Shown here in pieces: positions 1 to 7,616 of a stretch of 64,000 nucleotides of DNA; within the stretch, counting starts at the first letter, position 1; every line of letters begins with the position of its first letter. The notes beneath the pieces were generated by a model. The model saw only the letters and a program-made list of their open reading frames with translations. It made no database searches and was not told the DNA's origin. Origin of the DNA: UBA6115 sp050952935 (lineage in GTDB: Bacteria > Bacillota > Clostridia > Christensenellales > Aristaeellaceae); contig JBMNLS010000002.1 in assembly GCA_050952935.1 (NCBI GenBank), forward strand, positions 62,001-126,000, written 5' to 3'. A program made the translations under genes and the position numbers.

Positions 1-513
1 GCCTGCCGTAGGTTCATCCAATATCAGCAGTTCAGGCTTTGCTACCATCGCCCTGGCTATCATGACCCGTTGCTGCAAACCACCGGACAGGTCTTTAAAA
101 GGCACTTTGGCATATGCTGAAAGATTGAAGCTGTCCAACACTTCATTCGCCTTTTTAAAATGTCGTTTTCCAGCCATTTTAACCAGGCCCATTTGCCGGT
201 ACTGGCTGCTGGCCAGGATTTCCTCACAGGTTACAGGAAAAGCAATGTTTTTTGAAATATTGGATTGGGGCACATAGCCAACATTTGACCAATCCGTTTT
301 CTTTGTAACATCCTCATCGCGTATATAGACACTGTTTTTCTTAGCCTTCAGTTCGCCCAGGATCAGGCGCAGCAAGGTGGATTTGCCCGAGCCGTTACTG
401 CCGTATATCACCATGCTTTCTTTTTCCATCAATTCAAAATGAACGCCAGTCAAAACCGGCTCTTTTGTATATGAATAGGCTAAATTGTTAACAGATATAA
501 CCGCTTTTTTCAT
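1..513 (-). CDS. znuC: Metal ABC transporter ATP-binding protein (ZnuC-like), 3' part cut by window edge
   Basis: Cytoplasmic ATPase subunit of a metal importer. Reading leftward from ATG at 513, the first 171 residues are present: Walker A GSNGSGKST near residue 40, the signature LSGGLQQRV near residue 142 and Walker B LLILDEPTAG at the window edge; the H-loop and the permease gene expected after it lie outside. The start lies three bases after the stop of the znuA-like gene, so the two are translationally coupled. Together with the ZnuA- and ZinT-like genes upstream the substrate is probably zinc. The zinc assignment rests on the neighbours, since the ATPase alone only shows membership of the metal/ABC class. 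The opening is MKKAVISVNNLAYSY, typical of this family. Confidence 0.85.
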   Translation of the reverse strand, partial: MKKAVISVNNLAYSYTKEPVLTGVHFELMEKESMVIYGSNGSGKSTLLRLILGELKAKKNSVYIRDEDVTKKTDWSNVGYVPQSNISKNIAFPVTCEEILASSQYRQMGLVKMAGKRHFKKANEVLDSFNLSAYAKVPFKDLSGGLQQRVMIARAMVAKPELLILDEPTAG

Positions 514-516
514 CTT

Positions 517-1890
517 TTACCTCATCGATTGTTCCAGCAAATCAAGGTTTTCCCGCATGATCGTCAAGTAATCCGTATCATCCTTGGCGCGAACATACTC
601 CATGGATGTTAAAGGTTGTGCCTGGGCGTCAATCTCCCACGCAATCGTTTGGGCATCCTTTTTGATGCCGCTTTTTTCATAGAATATTGTTTGAATCTGG
701 TTTGCCACGCAGAAACTGATCGCCCGTCTGAGCGTGTGCAAGCTGACCGATCCCATGCTGGTCAAACCTTGCAGGGGGTATTGGTCAAGGCCGAAATCTC
801 TTGCCAGATAGGCATAAGCATAGTGTGTAACGACAAATACCTTGTTTTCCTTTTTTTCAAACTTCTTTTTGTACTCATGCTCCAAAAAAGAAAGCTCCGT
901 AACCGCTTTCACTTTATTCTTGTTAAAGGTTCGCTCATATTGAGGGTATGCTTCGGCCAGCGCCTGATTGATGCTGTTTAAATAACTCATGGCATTTGTG
1001 GTGCTCATCCAGGAATGTGGATCATAGGTAAACTTATCCAAATTGGAGGTGGAGCCGGCCAGCAAAACCTCCCAGGGCATATCCTCTTCCCCGTCAGGTT
1101 CAAGAAAGCGATAGCTGAGCAAGGTTTCTGATAGTCTGTCTGAAACAAAATAATACGCTGCGCTCTCTTTCACTTTTATGTAGGCGCCCCCGGATGTATG
1201 CCCCATGCGTATTTTATAAACCTTGGAATCCTCCGCATCTATCGTTTCATACTGCGATATCAGCTCACCATCGTCCAGCATGACTGTTTTGGCATATTCT
1301 ACAATATTTCTTTCATTTAAGCTGTTCTGTTCTTTGATTAAACTTAAACGCATAAATTCTTCATGGGTATGGCCAAATTGTAAAGGGTAAATGACTCCTG
1401 CTTCCAGCTTAACTTTGGATAAAAATTGAAACTCCCCCAAAGCCGCCGCGCCTGTATAGGTAATAAGATCAACGCTTTCAGACAGGTTGACAACTTTCAG
1501 ATCCGGCAAACTCTCTTTAACAGAGGCCAACCAGCGTTCTTCCATGTTTGCGCCGTTGATAATCAACATATCGGCACAGCTTAGTTTTTCAATATCTCTT
1601 GGGGTAGGCTCCCACATATGCGGGTCTTGCTCAGCTGGCATCAGAACTCTTAACTGAATATCCGCATCACCTAAAACTGTCCTTGTAAGATCATATACCG
1701 GGAAAAAAGAAGTATATACCACTGGGCCTTCGCTGTGTTCTTCCTCCGGCTTATTCGCACTGAACATTAAGAAAAGAAAGGAAACGACAAGAACAATGAC
1801 AAACAAACTTTTGACCCTTTTAACGGGGTCAAAAGCCTGTTTTGTCATTTTAGATGATGTTTTTTTGTCAACATTCATCATAAAGAACAT
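517..1890 (-). CDS. znuA: Zinc/manganese-type ABC substrate-binding protein (ZnuA-like) with a large insertion
   Basis: Extracytoplasmic metal-binding component of the importer (family SBP cluster A-I). One N-terminal membrane segment or uncleaved signal lies at residues 29-44, with no clear lipobox. Family landmarks are PAEQDPHMWEPTPRD (His91), TYDPHSW (His292), VVTHYAYAYLARDFGL (His356) and FYEKSG (Glu405), matching the usual metal ligands. The protein has 457 residues against roughly 300 for the family, and the excess is one block of about 140 residues (about 150-288) between the first two ligand motifs. The block is soluble-looking and contains GHTHEE and GHTSGG; I do not recognise it. 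The start has GAGGAAGG upstream. It follows the ZinT gene by 24 bases and precedes the ATPase gene by three. Confidence 0.85.
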   Translation of the reverse strand: MFFMMNVDKKTSSKMTKQAFDPVKRVKSLFVIVLVVSFLFLMFSANKPEEEHSEGPVVYTSFFPVYDLTRTVLGDADIQLRVLMPAEQDPHMWEPTPRDIEKLSCADMLIINGANMEERWLASVKESLPDLKVVNLSESVDLITYTGAAALGEFQFLSKVKLEAGVIYPLQFGHTHEEFMRLSLIKEQNSLNERNIVEYAKTVMLDDGELISQYETIDAEDSKVYKIRMGHTSGGAYIKVKESAAYYFVSDRLSETLLSYRFLEPDGEEDMPWEVLLAGSTSNLDKFTYDPHSWMSTTNAMSYLNSINQALAEAYPQYERTFNKNKVKAVTELSFLEHEYKKKFEKKENKVFVVTHYAYAYLARDFGLDQYPLQGLTSMGSVSLHTLRRAISFCVANQIQTIFYEKSGIKKDAQTIAWEIDAQAQPLTSMEYVRAKDDTDYLTIMRENLDLLEQSMR

Positions 1891-1914
1891 CTGCTTCGGG
1901 CCTTCCTCATCACT

Positions 1915-2523
1915 TTAATGGTCGTGATTATGCTGATCATGAGAATGGTGGTGGTGTTCCAGCGCCTCGGCAATCATTGTGGTGGGCATATTCTCACCAA
2001 CAAAGGTGGGATACCAATCTTCCTGAGCCAAAAGGCTTTCCGCATCCTTGCCAGCCCTTAAATGGAAGTGCGCCATGCTTTCCTCACCATGGATTTCCAT
2101 CAGGAGAAGGACTTGGTATTCAGTTTCGCCTTTTGTCGTAAACTCATGCCAAAACATGGAGGATCCGCCGTGGGCAAACTCATGGGACTTAACAAACTCG
2201 TAAACATATGTCTCGGCATTTTCTTCGGTAACAAAGCTAATCGTGCTGTTTTTGCCATCTACGATGATTTGCTCAAAGGCAACGGATTCTTCTTGTTCGT
2301 GTTTAATAAATTCTTCAACGCTCATTTCATGATCTTTAGCCAAAAGTTCAACTACTTCCTTCAAATCTTCATGGTTATAGAAACTAACCATGTTAAGCCA
2401 GGTGCCGTCCCAATCTTCAAGGCTTACAACTGCATCCTTTGCCCTTGCGGCTGTGCCGAGCCCGCCTGCCAATGTGATGAGCAGCGCCATGGCTACAGCA
2501 AACAGTTTTGTTAGGTTCTTCAT
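1915..2523 (-). CDS. zinT: ZinT-family zinc-binding protein
   Basis: Secreted metal-binding accessory protein that, in enterobacteria, is made on zinc starvation and helps ZnuA capture zinc. Signal peptide at residues 1-28 (positively charged, then LFAVAMALLITLAGGLGTAARA). Family motifs seen: LEDWDGTWLN at the mature N-terminus, MAHFHLRAG (the paired His ligands of ZinT) and the conserved DWYPTF near the C-terminus. The tail EHHHHSHDQHNHDH is an extra His-rich metal-binding extension. Length of 202 residues fits the family. It is the first gene of the leftward zinT-znuA-znuC unit and sits directly behind a consensus promoter with two copies of the GTTAG-N6-CTAAC palindrome. An SD (AGGAGG) precedes the ATG. 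Confidence 0.9.
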   Translation of the reverse strand: MKNLTKLFAVAMALLITLAGGLGTAARAKDAVVSLEDWDGTWLNMVSFYNHEDLKEVVELLAKDHEMSVEEFIKHEQEESVAFEQIIVDGKNSTISFVTEENAETYVYEFVKSHEFAHGGSSMFWHEFTTKGETEYQVLLLMEIHGEESMAHFHLRAGKDAESLLAQEDWYPTFVGENMPTTMIAEALEHHHHSHDQHNHDH

Positions 2524-2547
2524 AGCTTCCTCCTAAAATATTTATTA

Positions 2548-2563
2548 GTTAGGTTTTTCTAAC
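2548..2563. promoter_or_regulatory. Operator box 1 of zinT (GTTAG-N6-CTAAC)
   Basis: GTTAG-GTTTTT-CTAAC, a perfect 5-6-5 palindrome in the 5' untranslated region of zinT. Its start is exactly 20 bp (two helical turns) from that of the second box, as expected for two repressor dimers binding the same face. The same box recurs at three other promoters in this window. Confidence 0.7.
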
Positions 2564-2567
2564 ATAA

Positions 2568-2583
2568 GTTAGAGGCCTCTAAC
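2568..2583. promoter_or_regulatory. Operator box 2 of zinT (GTTAG-N6-CTAAC)
   Basis: GTTAG-AGGCCT-CTAAC, a fully palindromic 16-mer lying over the expected transcription start of zinT, seven bases downstream of the -10 element. The position would block transcription when occupied. Confidence 0.75.
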
Positions 2584-2590
2584 TATATGG

Positions 2591-2619
2591 AGCATACTAA
2601 GATTGTGTTCATCTGTCAA
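2591..2619 (-). promoter_or_regulatory. Sigma-A-type promoter of zinT-znuA-znuC
   Basis: On the minus strand: -35 TTGACA (2614-2619), 17-bp spacer, -10 TATGCT (2591-2596). The two operator boxes follow immediately downstream. Confidence 0.75.
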
Positions 2620-2710
2620 GCAGAAAGGAATCCGAAATGTATTTATAATGCTTCGGCAAGTCACAGGAAATATAAATTTTGCACAAACACAGCATGATGA
2701 TAGGCCTTGG

Positions 2711-3628
2711 TCAGCGCAAAAAGGCAGCAATAATTTCTTGCTCCGCCGCTTCATAGTTCAACCCCAGAGACATCAGCTTAATAATCTGTTCCCCGGCAAT
2801 CTTGCCGATGGCCGCCTCGTGAATCAGCTCCGCGTCCATGTGTTTGGCCGTAACATCGGGCACCGCTTTCACCATGGCGTGGTCCATAATGATGGCATCA
2901 CAGGCTGAATGGCCCTTGCATTGGTTGTTGCCATTGATGATGGAATAAAAGACCTGTTTGGAATCGCCTTTAGCAACCGAGCGGGACACAAGGCTGACGC
3001 TGGAATTTTTGCCATCCAGCTCAATATGGAAATCGGTGGCAGCAAACTGGGTACCAGTGGTTAATATCACTTCCTTGGTAATCAGGGAGGCATTATCCCC
3101 GATGGTTGCCTTCGTAATGCGCTTGGTGTTGTCCACCCCTTCTATCTGCACGCTGTCCATCTCCAACTGGCTTTCCTCGGCTAAGTAGATGATGGTTTCG
3201 GGGTTTAGCACCTTGTCCCCGCTTCCCTCGCCTTGTCCATAGTGCTTTTCATCATATCTTACGCGAGCACCTCGGCCAACATGGAAAACATGGATGCCGC
3301 TATGCTGTGTCATGTGCTGGCTATCATTGTGGATACCGCATCCTGCAAGGATATGCACCTCACTGCCTTCACCAATATAGAAATCATTGTACACCTGATC
3401 GGAAAGACCACCCTGACTGATTAATACCGGGATATACACCACCTCGCCCCGGACGCCGGAGCGCACAATGATATCCATTCCAGGTTTATCCTTCTTGCCG
3501 ATAATCCGGGTGTTCATACTGCTGGCACAATGGGCGCTCTGTCCATTCACGCGGAAGTTATATGCGCCTTGAGGGATGTCCAGCAGCCCGGAAACTTTCT
3601 GCAAAATGCGTTTAAGCACAGCGTTCAA
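2711..3628 (-). CDS. sufB: SufB/SufD-family Fe-S cluster scaffold protein (minimal SufB, SmsB-like)
   Basis: Scaffold on which Fe-S clusters are built, partner of the SufC ATPase. The beta-helix core of the SufB/D family is recognisable from about residue 110, with CKGHSACDAIIMD (about 235-247) and the C-terminal signature HEAAIGKIAGEQIIKLMSLGL (split over about 268-288). At 305 residues it is much shorter than SufB of B. subtilis or E. coli (about 465-495) and resembles the short single-scaffold versions of archaea and anaerobes that work with SufC alone. No sufD, sufS, sufU or iscS is nearby. The start is TTG inside a TTGA overlap with the sufC stop, so translation is coupled. The operon order is marR-sufC-sufB. 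Confidence 0.85.
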   Translation of the reverse strand: MNAVLKRILQKVSGLLDIPQGAYNFRVNGQSAHCASSMNTRIIGKKDKPGMDIIVRSGVRGEVVYIPVLISQGGLSDQVYNDFYIGEGSEVHILAGCGIHNDSQHMTQHSGIHVFHVGRGARVRYDEKHYGQGEGSGDKVLNPETIIYLAEESQLEMDSVQIEGVDNTKRITKATIGDNASLITKEVILTTGTQFAATDFHIELDGKNSSVSLVSRSVAKGDSKQVFYSIINGNNQCKGHSACDAIIMDHAMVKAVPDVTAKHMDAELIHEAAIGKIAGEQIIKLMSLGLNYEAAEQEIIAAFLR

Positions 3629-4359
3629 GAAACCACACTCCTTCCGTAAAATGGACAGGCATCAATCTCCAGCATGAGATGCGGCAGCACCTCCTGCCGA
3701 CTGCCATCCCGGGTGATACGCCCCTCTTCCATTACAATGATGCGGTCAGCAATTTTCAGAATGCGCTCCTGATGTGAAATGACAATAATAGCGCCCTGCG
3801 TTTGCTCCCGCAGTTTTTCAAACACTTGAATGAGGTTGCTAAAACTCCATAAATCAATACCCGCTTCAGGCTCATCAAACAGGGAGAGGCGTACTTTTCT
3901 GGCCATCAGCATGGCAATTTCTATCCGCTTCATTTCACCGCCCGACAAGCTGCTGTTCATTTCCCGAAATATATAGTCCTTTGCACACAAGCCCACCTGG
4001 GATAGGTAATCACACGCCTCATCGATGCTCAACTTATGCCTTGCCGACAGGCGAAGTAAATCCCGTACCTGCATACCTTTGAACCGTACAGGCTGTTGGA
4101 AAGCAAAGCCAATGCCTGCCTGTGCACGCTGGTGGATATCCATCCCGGTGATATCTTTTCCGTCAAAGAAGATGCGCCCCTGGTTAGACTGTTCAATTCC
4201 CATAATGACCCTTGCCAGGCTAGACTTACCACTGCCGTTGGGGCCGGTAATGGCAACAAAACTGCCAGGAAAAACCTTGAGATGAATGTCCGTCAGAATA
4301 TTTAATGGCTGTCCGGCTTCGTCCATTACCCCGAAAGCCAGATTTTGTATTTCAAGCAT
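3625..4359 (-). CDS. sufC: Fe-S cluster assembly ATPase SufC
   Basis: Soluble ABC-type ATPase that drives the SufB scaffold. Walker A GPNGSGKSS (about residue 36), signature LSGGEMKRIEIAMLM, Walker B SLFDEPEAGIDLWS and the H-loop VISHQERIL are all present; no membrane segments. I start it at ATG 4359 (MLEIQNLAFGVMDE) because AGGAGGAG lies just upstream and the longer reading overlaps the marR stop without an SD. Only one base separates it from the marR stop codon. It overlaps sufB by four bases. SufC rather than a transporter ATPase is indicated by the SufB partner and the EPEAGID form of Walker B. Confidence 0.9.
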   Translation of the reverse strand: MLEIQNLAFGVMDEAGQPLNILTDIHLKVFPGSFVAITGPNGSGKSSLARVIMGIEQSNQGRIFFDGKDITGMDIHQRAQAGIGFAFQQPVRFKGMQVRDLLRLSARHKLSIDEACDYLSQVGLCAKDYIFREMNSSLSGGEMKRIEIAMLMARKVRLSLFDEPEAGIDLWSFSNLIQVFEKLREQTQGAIIVISHQERILKIADRIIVMEEGRITRDGSRQEVLPHLMLEIDACPFYGRSVVS

Positions 4360-4360
4360 G

Positions 4361-4843
4361 CTATTCTCCTCCTGCCCTGATGGCACAGCAGCACTCAAGA
4401 CAGTCAAAGGGGCTGATGTCCAGCGAGGCAGCCTGATCTAAAAATAACATAATGGCTTCCAATTGCGCCGGCTCAAGCCCGCTTAGGAATCTACACATCT
4501 GAGCATTTGCCGCATGGTGTTCCTTGTCCTTTTCTCCTTTAATTTCCTTACCCAATTGGGTAAGCTGGATGCGCTTTTCCTTACGGTTTCCGCGCACAGA
4601 CAGACGTTCAACAATGCCCATCTCCTCCAATCGATTGATCCATTGAGTAACAGCGCCCCTTGAAACGCCCAAAATGTCAGCCAGCGATGCTGCCTTTTGC
4701 CCTGGATTTGAGGCAACTGCATCAATAAATTGCATATCTGCATGGTTCAACGAAGCAACGCCCTCCAAAACCTTGGGCACCCTCTGCCTGCGGTTGATGG
4801 TGTTCATGGTATGGTACAGGCTGCCAATAACCTCACACTGCAT
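4361..4843 (-). CDS. MarR-family regulator with C-terminal cysteine cluster
   Basis: DNA-binding winged-helix protein: helix-turn-helix about residues 48-80 (AASLADILGVSRGAVTQWIN), wing with RGNRKEKRIQLTQLG, then a dimerisation helix. The C-terminus carries FDCLECCCAIR, giving Cys148, Cys151, Cys152 and Cys153, a possible Fe-S or metal site. It is the first gene of the marR-sufC-sufB operon, which suggests control of Fe-S assembly in the way the unrelated SufR and IscR do elsewhere; this role is inferred. A good SD (AAGGAGG) sits seven bases before the ATG. A palindrome upstream of its promoter is a likely binding site. Confidence 0.8.
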   Translation of the reverse strand: MQCEVIGSLYHTMNTINRRQRVPKVLEGVASLNHADMQFIDAVASNPGQKAASLADILGVSRGAVTQWINRLEEMGIVERLSVRGNRKEKRIQLTQLGKEIKGEKDKEHHAANAQMCRFLSGLEPAQLEAIMLFLDQAASLDISPFDCLECCCAIRAGGE

Positions 4844-4867
4844 AAACGCACCTCCTTCAACAAATAC

Positions 4868-4896
4868 AGAATAATAGCCATCTGGCTTTCTGTCAA
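4868..4896 (-). promoter_or_regulatory. Promoter of marR-sufC-sufB
   Basis: Minus strand: -35 TTGACA (4891-4896), 17-bp spacer, -10 TATTCT (4868-4873), about 25 bases before the marR start codon. Confidence 0.65.
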
Positions 4897-4900
4897 TATT

Positions 4901-4915
4901 GTTTAGTGACTAAAC
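4901..4915. promoter_or_regulatory. Palindrome upstream of the marR-suf promoter, likely MarR site
   Basis: GTTTAG-TGA-CTAAAC, a perfect 15-bp inverted repeat four bases upstream of the -35 hexamer. MarR proteins usually bind such short palindromes near their own promoter. The half-sites resemble the GTTAG boxes but the spacing is 3 rather than 6, so I treat it as a separate site. Its place upstream of -35 would suit activation as well as repression. Confidence 0.55.
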
Positions 4916-5018
4916 TATAATTTTTGATTCTTTTTCCTTCTTCTGCTTCAATATAAACCTGTTATGTGATCGAAAGTAATGATAACTTCAGGGAAACATG
5001 GCGACCCCAATATCAAAA

Positions 5019-5053
5019 GACCGGATTTCATCGACAATCGATGAAATCCGGTC
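5019..5053 (-). terminator. Intrinsic terminator after the SBP/permease pair
   Basis: Perfect 16-bp stem (GACCGGATTTCATCGA and its complement) with a CAA loop. On the minus strand it is followed by TTTTGATA. It closes the leftward transcript ending at 5080. Confidence 0.9.
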
Positions 5054-5079
5054 ATCTATATTATCTTGAGAACTGCCGT

Positions 5080-5853
5080 TTATGCTTCAATCCAGTATTT
5101 CCGGGACGCCTGGTTTGCCCTTCGCCCAATCCACATGGGCAGTTCACTAACCAGGAGAATCAACAAGATCATCACCAGCGCATAAGCGTAAATATCCTGA
5201 TATTCATTAAAATAGCCGCTGCTATGCACCGCTTTTCCCAGGGAGTTTCGGGTCTGCACCAGATACTCTGTGGACACCGTCAGTTTGATTCCCATGCCCA
5301 CAGCATTGACATAAGCCTGTTTCAAATATCCCGCCATCAGGGGCAGGTACACATGAACCAAAACACTGAAGTTAAAATTGCTGTTCATACGGTATACATC
5401 AACCAATTCCTGATCAATCCGCCGAAAGCCTTCGCAGGTGGCTTCACTGATAATAGGAATCAGCACCAGAGACGGGGCAATCACAGGTACCCACTTGTAC
5501 TTGGCTATGACCATAATAACAACAATCAAAACAATCATAGGCAAGGAACGCAGCATGATGATGAGGGGTTTAAACAGGTTGCGCACAAAATCGCTCATCC
5601 CCTGCGCCAGTCCCATGAGAATTCCAGCGATTGTAGATACCGCCATTGACACCATCAGATGTCTAAGCGTTGTCCAAATCAGCAGATAAGTGCGCCCTGT
5701 GGCGAGCAACCGCAAAAAGGCCTTCACAATCTCCCACACATTGGGAAACACAATGGCATCGCCTTTGATATATCCGGCAATTTGCAACAGACAACCAATC
5801 AGGATGACACCAAGGGAAAAAGCCAGGATCTTTTTCCCCTTACTTCCCGCCAT
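5080..5853 (-). CDS. ABC transporter permease, NitT/TauT (SsuC/TauC) type
   Basis: Inner-membrane permease with about six membrane segments, the first being KKILAFSLGVILIGCLLQIAG. The cytoplasmic coupling loop reads SEATCEGFRRIDQELVDVYRMN, the EAA-type motif (EA...G...D..L) of BPD_transp_1 permeases, here close to SsuC/TauC. I place the start at ATG 5853 (MAGSKGKK), which overlaps the end of the upstream binding-protein gene by 14 bases; ATG 5865 is also possible and neither has a clear SD. No ATPase gene belongs to this unit, because a strong terminator follows directly. The substrate is unknown; co-regulation with zinT through a shared operator suggests a metal or metallophore, which is inference. 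Confidence 0.8.
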   Translation of the reverse strand: MAGSKGKKILAFSLGVILIGCLLQIAGYIKGDAIVFPNVWEIVKAFLRLLATGRTYLLIWTTLRHLMVSMAVSTIAGILMGLAQGMSDFVRNLFKPLIIMLRSLPMIVLIVVIMVIAKYKWVPVIAPSLVLIPIISEATCEGFRRIDQELVDVYRMNSNFNFSVLVHVYLPLMAGYLKQAYVNAVGMGIKLTVSTEYLVQTRNSLGKAVHSSGYFNEYQDIYAYALVMILLILLVSELPMWIGRRANQASRKYWIEA

Positions 5854-6757
5854 AATAGAAGTCATCCGCAGGGACAGCGCCGCCATACTGTTCCAGGTCG
5901 ATGTTGGCAGTAATCTCAACCTGCTCACGAGCATCCAAAGCACTCATGTAACGGATGGTGCAGTTGGGGATAGCGTTCATGCCCACCTTCTTGTTTGGCA
6001 GAATTTCCATGGTAGCTGCGGCCTCAGCAACAGCAGCCACATCACTAACGCACTTGTCGCAGGATTCTTCCACCAGCTTCAGATAGTTTTCAACCACCTC
6101 TGGATGGTTTTGAACAGTTTCCGCCTTCACGAACAAACCCGCCTGGGTAAAGCCATCATAACCGGTAGCACTCTTGTACAACTCGTTAACAGAATAGGAA
6201 GTGATTTTGTCGTTTTTCGTCCGGGCGGCCGTCAGCGCGGGCTCAGCCGTCAGCACAATGGCTTCTGCGTCAGACAGCAGCAGTTTCTGGGTATTGGAAG
6301 CCCCGGCAAGATATTCAATGTTGGCGGGAATGATGCCATTTTCTGCCAATACAAACTTGGTAATGGAAGAATTGATGGTCTTTTCTCCAAACATGGTGAT
6401 CTCTGCCCCGTTAATGTCCTCCAAGGTGAAGTTTTCCCTTTGGGAGGCAATAAATAGATTGCCCCAGGCAACCACAGCCGCCAGTTTATAGGAGGACTTG
6501 CCTGCTTCGAACAGCTTGGCGCCGGCATTCAGGGGAGCGATGATAAAATCCGCAGTTTCGTTGGCAAATTCAGCAGTGATGGTTTCGGCTGTCAGATACG
6601 TATAGTTTTCCGGAGCCTGTACAGCCAGCGTTGCAAGCGCAAGCCCTGGAGCACCGCTGGGTGAAGATACCTTCACCACATACTCATCAGCGCTTGCCAC
6701 AGCAAATAAGCTGAGTATTACGAGAGCAGTCAGAACTAACGAACACAATCTTTTCAT
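5840..6757 (-). CDS. ABC substrate-binding protein, NMT1/NitT-TauT-like
   Basis: Secreted solute-binding protein of 305 residues. A signal peptide is plain (MKRLCSLVLTALVILSLFAVASA, cleavage about residue 23, no lipobox). The body resembles SsuA/TauA/NMT1-like proteins: a short N-terminal SSPSGAPGLALATLA ligand loop and NETADFIIAPLNAGAKL, followed by the GEKTINSSITKFVLAENGI second-domain helix. Cysteines in EESCDKC (about residues 232-238) and PNCT (about 266) could bind metal but this is speculation. It overlaps the permease start, so the two are one operon. The promoter carries the GTTAG-N6-CTAAC box at the start site, like the zinc genes. Confidence 0.75.
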   Translation of the reverse strand: MKRLCSLVLTALVILSLFAVASADEYVVKVSSPSGAPGLALATLAVQAPENYTYLTAETITAEFANETADFIIAPLNAGAKLFEAGKSSYKLAAVVAWGNLFIASQRENFTLEDINGAEITMFGEKTINSSITKFVLAENGIIPANIEYLAGASNTQKLLLSDAEAIVLTAEPALTAARTKNDKITSYSVNELYKSATGYDGFTQAGLFVKAETVQNHPEVVENYLKLVEESCDKCVSDVAAVAEAAATMEILPNKKVGMNAIPNCTIRYMSALDAREQVEITANIDLEQYGGAVPADDFYYGGK

Positions 6758-6787
6758 GGTAATGCCTCACTTTCATTTTGTCGGAAG

Positions 6788-6803
6788 GTTAGTCTTCTCT
6801 AAC
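6788..6803. promoter_or_regulatory. Operator box of the SBP/permease operon
   Basis: GTTAG-TCTTCT-CTAAC, abutting the -10 hexamer of the minus-strand promoter so that it covers the start site. Confidence 0.75.
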
Positions 6804-6832
6804 ATTCTATGGCGAAAGAATTATTTTGTCAA
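6804..6832 (-). promoter_or_regulatory. Promoter of the SBP/permease operon
   Basis: Minus strand: -35 TTGACA (6827-6832), 17-bp spacer, -10 TAGAAT (6804-6809). Confidence 0.75.
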
Positions 6833-6868
6833 TTATTGTTTTTTAATGTACATATAATGAACTTGCGA

Positions 6869-7585
6869 TTAGTCAATCCGCCCAGTAAAATTACAGCATT
6901 CGCATCCTTTCCCCAAACAGCACATGCATACCCCCGGATTTTCCTTAGCAAATTTATTCCAGTCAAAGCCATCCTGTTGCAGCAAATTGCTGTGCGGGCC
7001 TGCCAGAAAGGTTCTTTTCACCGCAGGAATCTCTCCATTATTTCCCTTTGCCTCAGGTGAAAACAGCAAGGCTTGCATCATTGGAGTAGCGATTCCATTT
7101 TCCTCAAGCCCATTGATTTTTTGAAATAGCTTGACACGAATGACGCAATTGGCATTGAAGCTGTCAGACATGGCGTGGCCTTTTCGATAATAGCCTAAAT
7201 CCAGCAATCGCTTCTTAAGCGCTTCTACATCCTTTCCTTTGCTGCCAATTTGTAAAGCGCGGTAATCAAGCACTTCCGCGCCATAATCAGTGGGGCTTAA
7301 AAACTCCACAGCAACCCAGCCGCTTTGAGCATCTTTAAGCTCCACCTGAAAAAAGCCGTTTTCCTGCTTTAAGACTTTCACATAGCTGCGATTTGAGAGC
7401 TTGCCTACGACAGCGCTATGGGCTTCCGGCTTGCTACGCACATTTAGCTGACCCTTGGGGGTGGTGACCTGATAAATCTTTTCGAATGAGGTGTCTATTG
7501 TCATCGTTTTAACTTCCTGCGCGATGCCTGTCAGGCAAACCACCACAAAAGCGGTGATGAGCAGATATATTGCCATGCGTTTCAT
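6869..7585 (-). CDS. Secreted SH3b / peptidoglycan-binding protein with six-cysteine tail
   Basis: Exported protein, 238 residues. N-terminal signal (MKRMAIYLLITAFVVVCLTGIA). A bacterial SH3 domain follows (about residues 38-98: TTPKGQLNVRSKP, then SGWVAVEFLSP), then a peptidoglycan-binding-1-like repeat (about 108-165: LQIGSKGKDVEALKKRLLDL). The C-terminus ends in CMCCLGKGCECC, six cysteines at 220, 222, 223, 228, 230 and 231, which looks like a metal-thiolate site on the outside of the cell. It is transcribed alone from a promoter whose spacer contains the GTTAG-type box, so it belongs to the same putative metal regulon. The function (wall-attached metal store, sensor or envelope adaptor) is not known. 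Confidence 0.75.
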   Translation of the reverse strand: MKRMAIYLLITAFVVVCLTGIAQEVKTMTIDTSFEKIYQVTTPKGQLNVRSKPEAHSAVVGKLSNRSYVKVLKQENGFFQVELKDAQSGWVAVEFLSPTDYGAEVLDYRALQIGSKGKDVEALKKRLLDLGYYRKGHAMSDSFNANCVIRVKLFQKINGLEENGIATPMMQALLFSPEAKGNNGEIPAVKRTFLAGPHSNLLQQDGFDWNKFAKENPGVCMCCLGKGCECCNFTGRID

Positions 7586-7616
7586 GCTTCTCCTCCTGTC
7601 CCTTGGTTCCCACCTT

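Noticed and set aside
4901..4915. Same regulator for the marR-suf palindrome and the GTTAG-N6-CTAAC boxes
   Set aside because: Half-sites look alike, but the spacing differs (3 against 6 bases) and the position relative to the promoter differs, so one dimer is unlikely to bind both.
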